64,000 nt of DNA from Zanthoxylum bungeanum (Eukaryota > Streptophyta > Magnoliopsida > Sapindales > Rutaceae): positions 1 through 64,000 of the forward strand of contig SKCR01035604.1 of assembly GCA_019454045.1 (NCBI GenBank), given 5' to 3'. Under the pieces are notes generated by a model. The model was not told the origin of the DNA and did not search any database. It worked only from the letters and a program-made list of their open reading frames with translations. The position numbers were made by a program, and so were the translations under genes. This document shows, piece after piece, positions 34,667-48,360 of the stretch. Within the stretch, counting starts at the first letter, position 1. Each line of letters begins with the position of its first letter.

Positions 34667-37600
34667 ATGGCGGGTCAATCCACAAACCAGTTTGCGCGTA
34701 TGTTAGATGCGAACAAACTAAAAGGCGCTGAGAACTTTACGGACTGGGAATTGGATTTGAGGATTGTCCTCGATTCCGAAAAGTTGGGTTATGTTCTTGA
34801 GGGTCCGTTGCCCCTTGCAGTGGGTGAGGATGCTTCAGAGGAGGAACGCCAAGTTTTTGAAGCTTGGAAGAATGATGATTTAAGGGTTAAATCATACATC
34901 CTTAGTTCGCTCTCTCCGAAACTCAAGCAACAATACTATGGAACATCAGATTCCTATAGTATGATAACACGATTAAGACAATCGTTCGAGAACCAGGAAC
35001 AGGTTATTGTTCACAAGGTCGCCATGGAACTGTTCCATGCGCGTCTGGATGAGGGGCAAAGTGTTAGCCCACATGTTCTTCAAATGATCGATTTGATCGA
35101 TCAATTGAGGCAACATAATCTCATCCTAAATGACATTCTCGGTAGGAGTGTCATTCTTGGTTCTCTGCCAGCTTCATTCCGCCAGTTTGTGATGTACTTC
35201 AACATGCACGGGACAGTCTGCACCTACCAGGAGCTACATAGGATGTTGCTCATGGCAGAAGAGGATCTGAAGAAGGGAGTACCGACTCACCCACCTAGAT
35301 CTACTTCTCTCTCTGCTTCTTCCCTAGGAATGTCCAAGGGAAAGAAGAAGAAAGGGAAGAAGAAGAAGGCCTTCGGTCCTCCACAGCAGGCGAAGATAGC
35401 CAAGCCCAAGAGGGCTTCTGAAGACAAATGCCACCACTGCGGCAAGGTCGGGCACTGGAAGAGAAACTGTCCAGATTACATTGCTCAGATCAGGAGAGAC
35501 AGAGCATCTACATCATGTACTTTTATTTTTCCAGTTATTGATTTATCTTTGGCTTGTGAAGCCGTTACATCCAGCTGGATTTTAGATTCTGCTTGTCCCA
35601 TTCACATTTGTAATTCGTTGCAGGTGCTGAAGGAAAGTAGGAGGCTGAAGCCAGGGGAGATGCAGTTGCGGTTCGGGAGTGGAGACTCTTTGGATGCAGT
35701 TGCAGTGGGAGTGTGCGAGGTCTCATTGCCGAATGGGACACTTTTGTTACATGACTGTCATTTTGTACCAGGATGTGTCGCTAATATTATATCACTTTTT
35801 GTACTTGATACAGAAGGATTTTGTATGAATATTAAGAATAGTTCTTTGTATTTATATGATAGAAATAATATTCAGATCCTTTGTTGTCCAAACAAGCATG
35901 GTCATTATACATTGCAAACTTCAAAAGATATATTAAATACTGGAGTTAATAAACGTAGATTACCTGTAATTAATAATACTGAACTTTGGCATATGAGACT
36001 TGGTCACATTGGCGTTAAGCGCCTTACCCAGTTGGTTAGGAATGGTTTGATACCAGATCTTACCATTGAATCCTATCCAACTTGTGAATCCTGTATTCAG
36101 GGTAAAATGACCAAGGCCCCATTTTCTGGTGTTGGACACCGTGCCATTAACTTACTGGAACTCGTACATTCTGATGTATGTGGTCCACTAAGTCAAACTG
36201 CTCACAGTGGTTATTCATACTTCGTTACCTTTACCGATGATTTGTCACGGTACGGTTATGTCTATTTGATGCGACATAAATCGGAAACCTTTGAAAAGTT
36301 CAAAGAGTTCCGAAATGAAGTAGAAAAACAGACTGGTAAATATATTAAATGCCTTCGATCAGATCGAGGCGGCGAATATATGAGTGGTGAGTTCATGGAT
36401 TATATGAAGGAGAATGGGATTCTCGCTCAATATACTCCTCCAGGTACCCCACAGCACAATGGAGTATCTGAGAGGAGAAATCGAACTCTATTGGATATGG
36501 TCCGATCGATGTTGAGTTTCACAGATTTGCCCTATTACTTATGGGGTTACTGTCTCTTAACAGCCGCACATCTTTTGAATAAGATTCCTTCAAAGGCTGT
36601 TCCTACGACACCGTATGAGATATGGTTCGGTAGGAGACCGAATCTTAATTATATTAAGGTTTGGGGTTGTCCTGCCTATGTCAGGGTGACTCAGCAAAGT
36701 AAGCTTTCGCCTCGAGGGCAAAAGTTTAGGTTTGTTGGATATCCCTCAAATACGAGGGGATATCTGTTCTATGATACCGAGCATCGAAATGTCTTCGTAG
36801 CTCGCTTCGCAAAATTTCTAGAAGTAGAATTTTTGTCAGAAGGTAGTGATCATAGAAGGGTTGAACTTGATGAAGTCCAACCCGAAAACAACGAACAACG
36901 GAGGAACCTGAAGTTCAAGTAGATGAAGGACCTTCAACACACACACTCCGTAGGTCGGAAAGGGTATCTAGACCTCCTGAACGCTTGTATTTGATACAAG
37001 AAAAGAGTCTGGATGTTCTCTTAGTTGAAGAGACCGATCCTTTCACCTATAGAGAATCGATGTTGGACATCGACTCCGTGAAATGGCAAAGTGCCATGAA
37101 ATCCGAGATAGATTCAATGCATGAAAATCAAGTTTGGGACTTCATTCCGCTTCCCGAAGGAATTGTTCCTATCGATTGTAAATGGGTTTACAAAAGGAAG
37201 CGCGGGCCTGACGGTAAGGTTGAAACTTACAAGGCCCGACTGGTAGCAAAAGGTTACACGCAGCGACCTGGCGTCGACTACGATGAAACTTTTTCGCCGG
37301 TGGCAATGCTTAAGTCTATCCGGATTTTGCTTTCTATAGCTGCGTATCATGACTACGAGATTTGGCAAATGGATGTCAAAACGACTTTTCTAAATGGGTT
37401 TCTTGATGAAGAAATCTATATGGAACAGCCGGAAGGTTTCACATCCAGCCAAACCTCGGGTATGGTTTGTAAGCTTAAGAAGTCCATTTATGGACTTAAA
37501 CAAGCTTCACGAAGTTGGAATCTTCGATTCGACGAGATTATCAGATCGTCTGGTTTTCTTAAGAATTCGGAAGAATCCTGTGTGTATCAGAAGGCCAGTG

Positions 37601-38612
37601 GGAGCATGGTCGTATTTTTAGTCCTGTATGTTGATGACATCCTAATCATTGGGAATGATTTAGGAATGTTACAAAGCGTTAAAGCATATCTCTATAAGAA
37701 TTTCTCCATGAAGGACCTGGGAGAAGCTTCCTATGTTTTAGGGATAAAACTCTATCGAGATAGACAAAGGAGGCTGATTGGGTTATCCCAATCAACGTAC
37801 GTAGATAAGATCTTGGAACGGTATAGCTTTGGTAACTGTAAGACAGCAAACATACCGTTCAGACATGGGATTCATCTTTCAAGAAGATGTGTCCACAAAC
37901 AGAAGATGAGAAGGTTAGAATGTCTAACCAACCTTATGCTTCGTGTTTGGGTAGCATAATGTATGCCATGTTATGTACGAGGACTGATATCAGTTTCGCT
38001 GTTAGCGTAACCAGTCGATATCAGTCCAATCCAGGTAATGACCATTGGATGGCCATTAAACATATCCTAAAGTATCTTAAGGGTACTAAGGATAAGTTAA
38101 TAATATATGGAGGAAACGAACTGCAGGTTAATGGGTATACAGACTCCGATTTCCAATCGGATCCCGATGATAGAAAGTCTACATCTGGATTTGTCTTTAC
38201 CCTTAACGGAGGTGCAGTATGTTGGAAGAGTTCCAAACAGGGATCTACAGCTGATTCCACCACTGAGGCGGAATATATTGCAGCTTCTGAAGCTGCAAAA
38301 GAGGCTGTGTGGATAAAGAACTTTATCACAGAATTGGGAGTTGTCCCAAGTATCGAGAATGCGATTCCATTATACTGTGATAATACTGGAGCCATTGCGC
38401 AAGCAAAGGAACCGAGGGCGCATCAGAAGTCGAAGCATGTGGAACGCAAGTACCACATCATTCGAGAGATCGTGTCGCGAGGGGATATTGTCGTGTGCAA
38501 GGTACCGAGTGAAGACAACGTAGCAGACCCGCTGACGAAGGCCATACCTCTGAAGTTATTTGATAAACACGTGGAGTCGATGGGTATTAGATACAATCGA
38601 TATTGGCACTAG
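34667..38612 (+). pseudogene. gag-pol polyprotein of element A (two frameshifts)
   Basis: I place the start at ATG 34667 (MAGQSTNQF), after the ~750-base leader; an earlier in-frame ATG at 34595 adds 24 residues. Order: copia gag (UBN2-type, to ~240), Lys-rich stretch, zinc knuckle C-X2-C-X4-H-X4-C (residues 255-268), protease motif D307-S-A, pre-integrase HHCC (from H442), integrase D503, D566, E602 (35-residue D-E spacing), GKSF-less insert, then reverse transcriptase (YVDD near 37628) and RNase H ('TEAEYIAASEAA', 'YCDNTGAI') to the stop at 38612. Lesions: a one-base loss near 36897 leads to TAG at 36920, and a second near 37880 within reverse transcriptase. The protease has Ala where Gly is usual (DSG). 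The rest of pol is well preserved, as expected for a recent copy. Confidence 0.92.
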
Positions 38613-38628
38613 AGCAAGTGGGAGATTT
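38611..38628 (+). promoter_or_regulatory. Polypurine tract of element A
   Basis: 'agagcaagtgggagattt' directly before the 3' LTR; primes plus-strand synthesis. The same 'caagtgggaga' core precedes the 3' LTRs of B (47042) and C (48650). Confidence 0.85.
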
Positions 38629-41034
38629 TGTAGGGGTTGGTGCTCAGAGCGCCAATTCCGGTTGTATTTTGTTAAATACTTCTGTAAAACATTATTATTA
38701 GTAATAATATATGCAGTTTCTATAATATAATCAAATCTTTTTATGGTAAAGACGTAATGACCCTAGAATGATTAGTCATGATACAGTTGCAAAAGCGTCG
38801 CAACGGACATTGAGTCGTATCATGACGTTGTCATTCTCAGACAGTTCCTGGTCAAGGTTTACACTACTTGGTCAGTATAGTAAACCCGTTGAGACCGGTA
38901 CATGTCGTATACTGGAATATATGATTCCAATGGTTTCTCAATGAACTATTAGTCTTGGAGACTAGTATAGACGTGTAGGTGTTTATAGCGGATAAACACT
39001 GAACGACTCACCGAAGATTCTTAATGGATGGTACACCAGCGTCAATAAGAATCTTCTTGGGTTGAGTAGCACTTGTGATTCTTAGACTTGAGATGCCATT
39101 GTGGGCACATGAGACATCTTCTACACTTAGATGGCAGTCACGTCACCGATCTATTTAGATCAGACCTCCGCCTGTTCGTTGGGTGTAGACAGATCCTCAG
39201 GGTGTCCTATGCGTGTCAAGATAGGATCCGTCAGTTCTGTGTACCAGAGCATAGGTAGTCCATATGATTAGCAATCAGATAAAACCATGGGCCCGTGGTA
39301 AGTTTAGAAGCTAGTTCTAAACGTTCTTTTTTAGATTGCTAATAGAAAAGTCGACTGGATAGTCCCGATAGAGATTTGACGTTTACATCTATATCTCTGG
39401 GATTTATCCGGATACCTGTGACAGAGGAATTATACATTTGCCATGACCTCGACCTGTATGGTTTAGCGAGATTATCCGTGATCGTCATAATCTACGGGTG
39501 GATAGATTATGGACATGAAATTTGATTTCGTGACGGATATACCTGAACCTAGAGAGTCTCAATAATGAAACATACTCGTAGAGCACTAGAGCAACATAAA
39601 TAAATAATATTGATTATTTATAAAGTCGTTTAAAGGTTAAACGGAAGATACGTGCAAAAGGGACTGGATAGTCATTTACGTAATTATTGTGTATTTACAT
39701 TTAATACTTGATTAATTTAAATACACATTAATTAATAGTCAAAATGAGATATTTGACTTATTTCCTAAATGAATATATGTTTTTAATATTTAATGTAAAT
39801 ATTATACATATATTTAATATATTTGTATTTGATTAATTAATTAATTATTTAATTGTTAAATGATTAAATTAATTAAAATATAAATATCTTAAGTTAGGAT
39901 ATTTAAAGTAAATGACTTTAGTTGCCATATTTGACTTAAATAAATATCTAATAAAGGTTATAAAAGATATTTATGCAAGTTGTATTAATAATAATGCAAA
40001 TGAAATTGAAATTACAATTTGTTGAATTTGGTGTGCAAATTTCGGCCAAGGTGCAAATGTTGCACATATAAATTGTTTTTTCATTTTTCATTTTCACTAA
40101 CCTAATACACTTTATCAAAAACAAAGTTCCATTGAAGAAAGACAAAGAAAGAAAGTGAAGGAGAAAAAGAAAAACCTAAAGAAAGGCTTGGATTTTGTAA
40201 GTTTCTTAAACTTACTATTAGAAAGGAATTGTTCCTTATGATCTAGGCTATCTCTCATGAGTTTATTAAGTTATTCTTTTCTTTATTTCTTGTGGTTTTT
40301 GATGATGGAAATTTGTTAAAGTGTTGAGCATGTATGATGAACAAAGAATGTAACTAGTGTAGTTATATGTATTCTTTTAAGGTTTATGAAACCATGTTGC
40401 TATTCTAGAGTTGTTGACCCACTCTTAAATGACCTAGATTTGATCTTGAGTTGTTTCATTGTGTTGAGACTTGAATGGATGAAAGATTGATGATTGAAAC
40501 ATTTGATTTAATGTAATTAGCCTAATTTGTCCAATTTGTGGAAATTGAAAAATTAGGGTTTCTAACTAATTCCAAATTTGGGGGTTTTCATATATGTTGA
40601 GCATTTGGGTGTGTATATGATGCATGCAAAGTTTCATGTTGATTGGATTTCATTGGATGAGTTTTGAAGCATGAAAGACCAAATGGCCAAAATGGCACCA
40701 AATGGTGCTCTCGGCCAAGTGAGAGGAAATTAGGGATTTTGTGTGTTGGTGTTTTTGATGTTTAGAACATGCAAAGTTCATCTTAGAAATGATTTAGAAT
40801 CATTCAAAATTGATTGGATCAATTTCGGACTAAAATGGACAAAATACCATATAAGGGTAATTTGGTAATTTCACTTGAATTTGATTCATTTGAAATTTTA
40901 TTTCATAATTTAATTATTGGAATATTAAATAAATATGTTTATTTAATTTATCCGAGAAAAAGTTTTGAAATCTGAAAATCGGATTTTCACCGCTTCCGCT
41001 GCGTTACCGGATTCACCCGTATAAAACCCCTTCA
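38629..41034 (+). repeat. 3' LTR of element A
   Basis: 2406 bp, TGTAGGGG to CCCCTTCA, followed by TSD CATGG. Small differences from the 5' copy include 'gagaggaaattaggg' versus 'gagagggaaatggggg' near 40725 and 33595. Confidence 0.95.
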
Positions 41035-41168
41035 CATGGAGCCAATTTTTATTGTTCCTCGCATCGCATAACCGATCAATGTAAGTATGTTTCCGCCATA
41101 TTTCTTGATGTATTCACATGTGTTTCATTGCTTGAAATATATCTTGGGACTAATTAGAAACCCCAACA

Positions 41169-44100
41169 ATGGTATCTTGAGCCATTTTGAGCATGAAACT
41201 TGATTAGGGTAAAATTTGGGCAAAATCAATTTGAGCATGATTTGATAAAATGGATTGATTGAGTATGCTTGAATGATGTTGTATTGAAGTTGTATATGTT
41301 CAATTTCATGAAATATTGATTGGACCAATTTTTCCCAAATATTGAGGCTTGGCCGAAACATAGTAATGCCCTAAAGTCATGATATTTTGTTTCTTTGATC
41401 ATTGGATGACTTGAAACAATTGGGTAATGTTGATTTAGGATTCAATTGGATTGGATTTACAATTGGACATAAAAACCCCTAAAATGCTGAGACTACATAA
41501 CATGAAAATGATTGATTTTTGATTAAAATGTGTTGGACATGTTTTGATGATAATGAGCATAATTAATTGAGTGAATTAGTATTTTGGAAATGTTAATTTG
41601 GTTAATTAATTATGGCATACACTTTGGTTAATTTAATTATGAAATTTGGAATTTTGAAATTGAATTAATTGGGCTTAAATTTGGAATTGGGCTTTTAAAG
41701 TTGTAATTGGGCTTAAATGGGCTTGGTTGGGCCAAGTTTGGTTTAGGCTAATTGGTTGAATCCAATTGGGCCCAAAACCATTTCCATAAAGTCCAAATAT
41801 GACTAATGGACCTTTAATTTTAATTGGGCCTAATGGGCCTAAATTGGTTTCTTGGCAAATAAGGGTGATTCCTTAAATGGGCTTTGGTATTTGGGTTTGA
41901 CCCATATTGACCAAAAGTCCATGCCATAAGAAATTAATTGAAAGCCCATTGGACTTTAAATTAAATTGACATTGGATGTTAATCGGGCTTTGAGACCCGT
42001 AACGATTAGATTTAGAATCTAAGTCGTAAAGGTTCATTAATAAAGTGTGTTATTTAATTTGGAATTAAATAAAGAATTAGTATTAAATACAAATTAAATT
42101 GGATTTAATGTTGTAGTTTAATTTAATTCAAGAATTCGTATTTTGAGTACTTATTCGCAAAACGAGTTTGACTCAAAATCAAATCGTTGTTTGAGCATTG
42201 GATGGTCATTAAATTCAGATTAATTAATTGGATTAGATTGATTGATAACATGCTTGTGTGAATACATGGATGCGATGTATGAATAATGTATATCGGATGG
42301 ATATTAGATGGGTGAGGGCAATTTTGGAAATTGTTGTAATAAATTTAGAATTTATTAAATTGGACCTGCGTGTCCAGCCTATTACCTCCTTACTCTTTGT
42401 ATTTCTCTTCTCACCTATTCCCCTCAATGTAAATGAGGTTTCTTTAGAAGTGTTATGTAATCGGGTAGAAGTAATATTTGTGCTAGCGGGAGAGAGGAAA
42501 TGGAGAGATTTGTTCTAGGAACAATGTGTTTAAGTATCCATCCGCATATCATTATTATATTTATTTATACGCGCCTTATTATGTATTTAGAATGCATGTT
42601 TAAGGGTGTATGATGATGAGACCTTAACAAAGATAATTAATTGGTTGCCAATTACGCGAGAAAAACCCTCAAAACATATTAAACGTTTTTCCTTCCATTG
42701 AGTGATTCTTACTCAAGATCCAAGACTGGCATTGGTTTGTTGGCCAAAGTCAAGACCTTTGTCCATCGCGGATGTGTTTGAATCATGAAGGCTTTGTTCC
42801 ATATTGGTGTCTTGTCAAAGTTGTGATTTGTTGGCCAAAGTTAAGATCATTTCTTGTCCATCGACATTGATTACGAAGCTTTCCAAAGTCAATGGGTTCC
42901 GCTTAACTGGGATAACTAAGTTTGTTGTGCCAAAGCCAAGGCTTAGTTGATTCAGAGGAAAAACGTTAGGAAATATATTGGATATATTGGCATATATAAG
43001 ATATATGTTTTGGACTTGGATGTCCACCTACTGGATCTAGGAATTGGATGAGATCCAATTGATCTTTGAGATCTACCTAGTTAATTATCATACAATTTGT
43101 TGGCCAAAGTCAAGATTGTGTGTTATTTAACGGGATCCTAGCCCACTAGGAAACAAGGTTTCCCGAGTACTCACAGAGGGTTAGAGGCTCGCCGAAAAAT
43201 AGTGGGAGGCAAGTAATAAATTTGCAATATTCGTTTAGTTACTTGCCATACGCGCTCATTCAAATTTTTCGTCAAATAAATTAATATATTAGTTGGACTA
43301 ATATTTAATGTTGTTTTAATTAAACAGTTGGACTGTATTCAAACTATTTCAATTAATAGTTGATTTTATAATTGGATTATAGTAATCAATATAATTGAAT
43401 TTAATCAATCAAATTATAGTTGATTATATAATTAGACTATAGTAATCATTATAATAAATTGTACCTAAAATCGTTGATTAAATAGTTGGACTATTAGAAT
43501 CAAGATAATTGAAAGATTAGTGTTTAAAACATAATCCTGTGTGAAAATGTATTTAAACGACTTTAATTTTCAAATTGGGAATAAAACTTCAGGATAGTCT
43601 TGAAAATCTAGAAGTTACTTTATTTTGATAAGAGTGACGTCTCGAGCCTAAGCACGAAGTTAAGCAAATAGTAGAACATGATATTTGGAATATTCATGTG
43701 ATGATAACTTTAGTGCTTAATCCATTAAGCTTGCCAAATAGACTCATTAATTTCTTAATCAGAACTAAGGATTAGATCCTTATAGTATGGTATTGAAATT
43801 GAAGGATCTTCATAGATCTATTCTTAGATCTTAGAAGTACTAAATTGCAATAGAAAAACTCTTGAAGAGTTAATGGCTATTCTCAAGGAGACAAAGCCAG
43901 AGTTTGCAATAGGCAAAAAGCGCAAGACGCATCTTACTTCGATATTCTAGAAGGCCAAGGCTTGGCCAAACGCTTATGGGGTGTGGAAAAGGGCAAAGGC
44001 AAAATCATTATAATCTTCTGGGAAGACAAATGACATATCCCAAGATGTCTGCCTAAACTGTGGCAAACGGGGTCACTGGAAGCGTGACTGCCGTATGGAC

Positions 44101-47053
44101 AAGGCAAACATGAAGGAAAAGAAGACGGGCAAGGCTCCGACTTCAAATATGTTTGTCATAAACATGTTCACTACGAGTATTAAAATTGGATTTTAGATAC
44201 TGGATGTGGTACATATATATGCATTGATGTGCAGAATTTGTTGGTAAGCAGGATACTGACTTCAGTTGAGATTTATATGCGAGTCGGAAACAGGACTAGC
44301 GTCGCTGTTTTAACCGTAGAAACCTAAGTTTAGGAACTACCCTTCGGGTGTGTACATAAATTAGGAAACAGTTAAAATGTAACTAGTTTGACTAGAAACA
44401 TTATCTCTATATCAGGGTTTAACCCGTTGCGGGTATACCTTTATATTCTAGAACACTAAAGTGTTTTATTTTATAAAGATGATATTGAGATAAACACATT
44501 AGATGTGAATAACAGTATTTATACTTTGAATATAAATAAATCTCAAACGTATGATATGACAAACAAATAGCTCAAACTGAATTAATCAGTTGAGACTTAT
44601 AAGTGGCATTGTTGTCTGGGACACAATTAACAAGACTCGTATATCCACACTTTCGAAGAGTGGATACTAGGACAGATTTGATTCCATTCAAATGATGTCT
44701 ATAAATCTAGTTTATTGGGCAAAATGCCTAAAACACCTTTTACTTGGTAAAAGTGCAAGTGCCATCGATCTGTTAGCCCTTGTTCATAGTGACGTAAGTG
44801 GGCCCATATCTAGCTAGGCTAGAGGTGGATATGAACACTTCGTAACATTTACGGATGTGGCATCGCGTTATGGTTATGTGTTTCTTGTGAAACACGGATC
44901 ATAAATTTTTAGAGTTTCGACACGAAGTAGACAAACAGATCGGCTAAAGTATTAAAACCGTCGAGGTTAGACCATGATGAAAATACTTAAGCAATAAGTT
45001 TCTCAAATACTTGAAAGAGTATAGTATTCTTTCAATGAGGACTCCTCCCAGAACACGTCAATTTGACGGTGTGTGCGAACGGAGAAACCAAATTTTGTTG
45101 GACATGATAAGGCTATTCATGAGTCGCTCTGAGCTACCATTTCCTTCAAGGGATAAGCTTTAAACAGTGCAAAACTTATTTTGAATAAGGTTCCATAAAA
45201 ATCTGTTAGACATACTTCATACTAGATATTAACAGGAAAGAAACTGGGTTTTCTCATTCCTGAAGATTTGGGAATGTTAGGCATATATTTGGATGATACC
45301 AAACTAGAACCCAAATCGGATAAGTGCTTAAGTTGTGGGTTATCCTAGGGAAACCAAAGTATAGTACTTATACAACTCACAAGAGAACAATGTAATTGTT
45401 GCTCGCCATGCGGTTTTCCTAAGAGGAATACCTATATGCAGTGGTAAGTGGGAGGAAAGTAAAACTCGATGAAAATCAGAGTAATACTATTACAAGCACC
45501 GATTCCTTAATGGAACACATATATTTCATCAGGGATGAAACTATACCAATAATATTAGAATACACAAGAACCGCGTTAGTCGGAGAGAGTCAGAAAATAA
45601 CCTGGGAGGTATGGGTTTCTGATCTCACCTCATAAAGATGTCAATCTTATTAAGGAATACGAACTGACTTCGTATGAGGAAGTGATACAAGGTATCGACT
45701 CCCTATTATGGAAAAGTGTCATAATGTCCGAAATGGATTCCATGTATATCAACTAAGTTTAGATACTAGTTGATGTACTGAAAGGCAATGTGCCTATTGG
45801 TACTATATAAGTCTTCAAGGAAGACATACGTGGATGGCAACATACCAACTTACTAAGCTAGGCTTGTAGCGAAAAGGTATCGTTATCAACATTGTGTCGA
45901 TTATGACGAAACCTTTTACCTGTTGCCACGGTAAATCCATTTGGATAATGCTTGCTGATGCTGCATGTTTCATTTATGAAATATGACAGCTGAATGCCAA
46001 AACCGCTTTCCTTAACGGAAACATTTTGGAGGATGTTTATAACATCCTGACGGTTTTGTCGTACCAAAACGAACAAACAAGGTTTGCAAGTTCATTCGAT
46101 CCATGGATGGATTGAAGCAAATATTGCGTTCTTGGAATAATCGTTTTGATGTAATCATAATGGTATATGATTTAATTCAAAACGATTATGATTCTTGTGT
46201 ATATAAGGAGGTTAGTGGGAGCGCACTGACAATGAATGTCCTAAGTAATGATGACATATCATTTCTTGGAAATGATATTTCTCATAAAACAATCGGTGAA
46301 AGCTTGGCTTTCATGAAAATTCTCCATAGAATTCTTGGGAGAAACAACATTTATTCTAGGAATAAAGATCTAATTGGATAGATTTAAATTTGTTAATACT
46401 CTCCGAGAACTTCTACATTGAAATAAATGTACGCGACCTGGTGTCTCATATGCTTTGAGCATATAGAGTCACAATCAGGCCAATCCAAGTGATAGTCACT
46501 GGATTGAGGTTAAGAACATCCTTGGGTATCTTAGACGAACTAAGTATGCTATCTTAAACTATGGAGAATGAGAACTTGAAGTGACTGGGATCACTGCTGC
46601 AAGTTTCATAACCGATAAAAACGACTATTAATCGTAGTAACGGTACTATAAAGTTTGAATAACAGAACAGTGAGCTGGAAATCTTCCATGCAAGATATTG
46701 TTACCGAATAAGCAACAAAAGTGGATTATTGCTGAAGCTGAGGCAGCAATAGAAGCCTTTTGGATCGATAATAATCCTAATTAGATTAGGATTAGTTTTG
46801 TTAGCAGCTGAGCTAGGCTACAGCACAGGCTAAAGAATTAATGGTCTCATCAACGATCCAGATATATACTTCAGATATTCATCTGATTCGTTCGGATCAT
46901 ACATCATGGCGATGTGATGATCGAATAAATCGCATCAGATGATAATCATGCAAATCCGCTGACGAAAGCCTTTCCTCAGCAGAAATTTGAACGAACCGTA
47001 CATAGTTCGGGTGTAGGACACTTGAGTGATTGGCTATAGGCCAAGTGGGAGAT
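41169..47053 (+). mobile_element. Element B internal region (copia), degenerate
   Basis: Starts after LTR-B with a decayed primer-binding site 'tggtatcttgagcc' (41170) and ends with the purine tract 'ccaagtgggagat' (47041-47053). The first ~2.8 kb is AT-rich leader and worn gag, with many stops. Four variants of 'ttgttggccaaagtcaagac' lie between 42730 and 43110. The pol part follows. Element B is oriented + and lies head-to-head with LTR-B' on both sides. Confidence 0.8.
44050..46990 (+). pseudogene. gag-pol remnant of element B
   Basis: A zinc knuckle with correct spacing (C-X2-C-X4-H-X4-C, 44050-44091; 'GHWKRDC') is followed by a protease motif I-L-D-T-G-C (Asp codon 44196). Worn integrase follows ('FGEYEHFVTFTDVASRYGY'-like words around 44830-44880). 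Reverse transcriptase pieces lie at 45700-46300; the YVDD box is reduced to 'SNDDISF' near 46240. An RNase H trace ('EAEAAIEAFW') lies near 46735. Stops and frameshifts are frequent; the longest clean frame is 92 codons (46103-46381). It is far more decayed than element A inside its LTR. Confidence 0.75.
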
Positions 47054-48007
47054 TGTTGGACAGTTATGACCCATAGCATCATTATTTGTATAGATCATGG
47101 TGTTGTTGTACAAATTAACTATGTGACAAAGGAAATCGCTCTTCTATCATTTGTAATTAGATTACCAAGATGTATAAATGATAGAAGGTCCATATGATTA
47201 GTTCCGGATTGAGATGATATAAGACAGTATCAATCCATGAAGGTTTAATCATTAAATATCCATAGTCGTCGTATTATCGAGATTGGACATTGATAATGCG
47301 GAATAGACTAGTATTACACTTGTGCGTGTTGTGGGAGCATAACGACATAATTCTCATATATTTAAGTTTTGGATACTTATGCAAGTGTGATAAGAGGTTG
47401 TGTTTTACCGATGGTACGGAAAACAGTTTCGCTCTAGATAGACCCCTCAGAATTCCATTGGTAGTATGACTATATGTCTATGGAAGTCCGAATCAGGGTA
47501 GGTGTATTTGGTCTTAACCTGAGACTTGCACCGCTAATACTTGCGATAATCAATATACTTTGGTTTTTGTCGTCCAGGGCTTTAACAGGTTCTGTGTACG
47601 CCTCTTCTGGGTATATTGAGAATCGTAGTGTATTGGGTGTGATGTCGAGATGGAAGTATCACTCAAGTCATAGTGGAGATGATGATCACGTAGGATACAG
47701 AACTTGTGCTCTTATGTACTGCAGTCATCGGGATAATATGACTAGGTCATGATTATCCGATTATAGAGATTAGTTACCAGAGATTCGATATGTGCTTCGT
47801 ACGGGGCAGACACAATTCCAGCCCCAGGCCTTGCACGTGACATCCGATACTGGATCGAAATACGTAATACTACGTATACTACGCCTGATATAGATCACAT
47901 ATTCAAGTAAGAATATTTCTGGAGAATTGGGTAGGCACGGTGCTTTGCTAGAAGCCAAAAATGTCTTGTAAATCGGTAAAAACGTAGTACTAGGTACGTA
48001 TGTGTTC
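47054..48007 (+). repeat. 3' LTR of element B (truncated)
   Basis: Starts TGTTGGACAGTTATGACCC and follows the LTR-B sequence for about 950 bases to 'acgtatgtgttc', then stops abruptly at 48007, where sequence in the opposite orientation begins. Confidence 0.85.
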
Positions 48008-48360
48008 ATTGGTTTTACACAACACACTTTGCATAAGTATCCAATACTTAAATATATGAGAACTATACCGTTAAGCTTCCATAACGCGCACAAGTGTAAT
48101 ACTAGTCTATTCCGCATTATCGATATCCAGTCTCGATAATACTACGACTATGGATATTTAATGATTAAACCTTTCGTGGATTAATAATGTCTCATATCTT
48201 ATTAATCTGGTACTAATCATATGGACTTTTATCATTTATATATCCAAGTAATCCAATTACAAAATGATAAAAGTGCAATTTCCTTTGTCACATAGTTAAT
48301 TTGTATAAAAACACCATGTCTTTTACAAATAGTGATGTTATGGGTCATAATTGTCCAACA
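48008..48360 (-). repeat. Second minus-oriented LTR-B' fragment
   Basis: The reverse complement of the first ~330 bases of the LTR, ending TGTCCAACA at 48360, next to TSD CGATA (48361-48365). Its inner end carries 24 bases ('attggttttacacaacacac...') from far downstream in the LTR (compare 26287), showing an internal deletion. Its subtype ('cttattaatctggtactaatc') matches 29640-29660 rather than the plus copies, so it belongs with LTR-B'. Confidence 0.75.

Larger units (their letters stand above)
31497..41034 (+). mobile_element. Element A: young copia retrotransposon with 2.4-kb LTRs
   Basis: 9538 bp with perfect TSD CATGG (31492-31496 and 41035-41039). LTRs are 31497-33908 (2412 bp) and 38629-41034 (2406 bp), near-identical by eye, with scattered single-base changes and 1-3-base indels mostly in the last 700 bases. 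Termini are TGTAGGGG and CCCCTTCA. A perfect initiator-Met primer-binding site follows the 5' LTR and a purine tract precedes the 3' LTR. The gag-pol frame is nearly complete but carries two frameshifts. It is the innermost, hence latest, insertion of the stack. Confidence 0.95.
29711..41168 (+). repeat. 5' LTR of element B, split by element A
   Basis: Pieces 29711-31496 and 41035-41168. The left piece begins around LTR base 60 ('attatgtgacaaagg'), its start having been lost at the head-to-head junction. The right piece ends CCCCAACA at 41168. Element A with TSD CATGG sits between 'gagctt' and 'gagccaatt'. Comparison with B2 confirms that the pieces are contiguous in the family. Confidence 0.85.
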
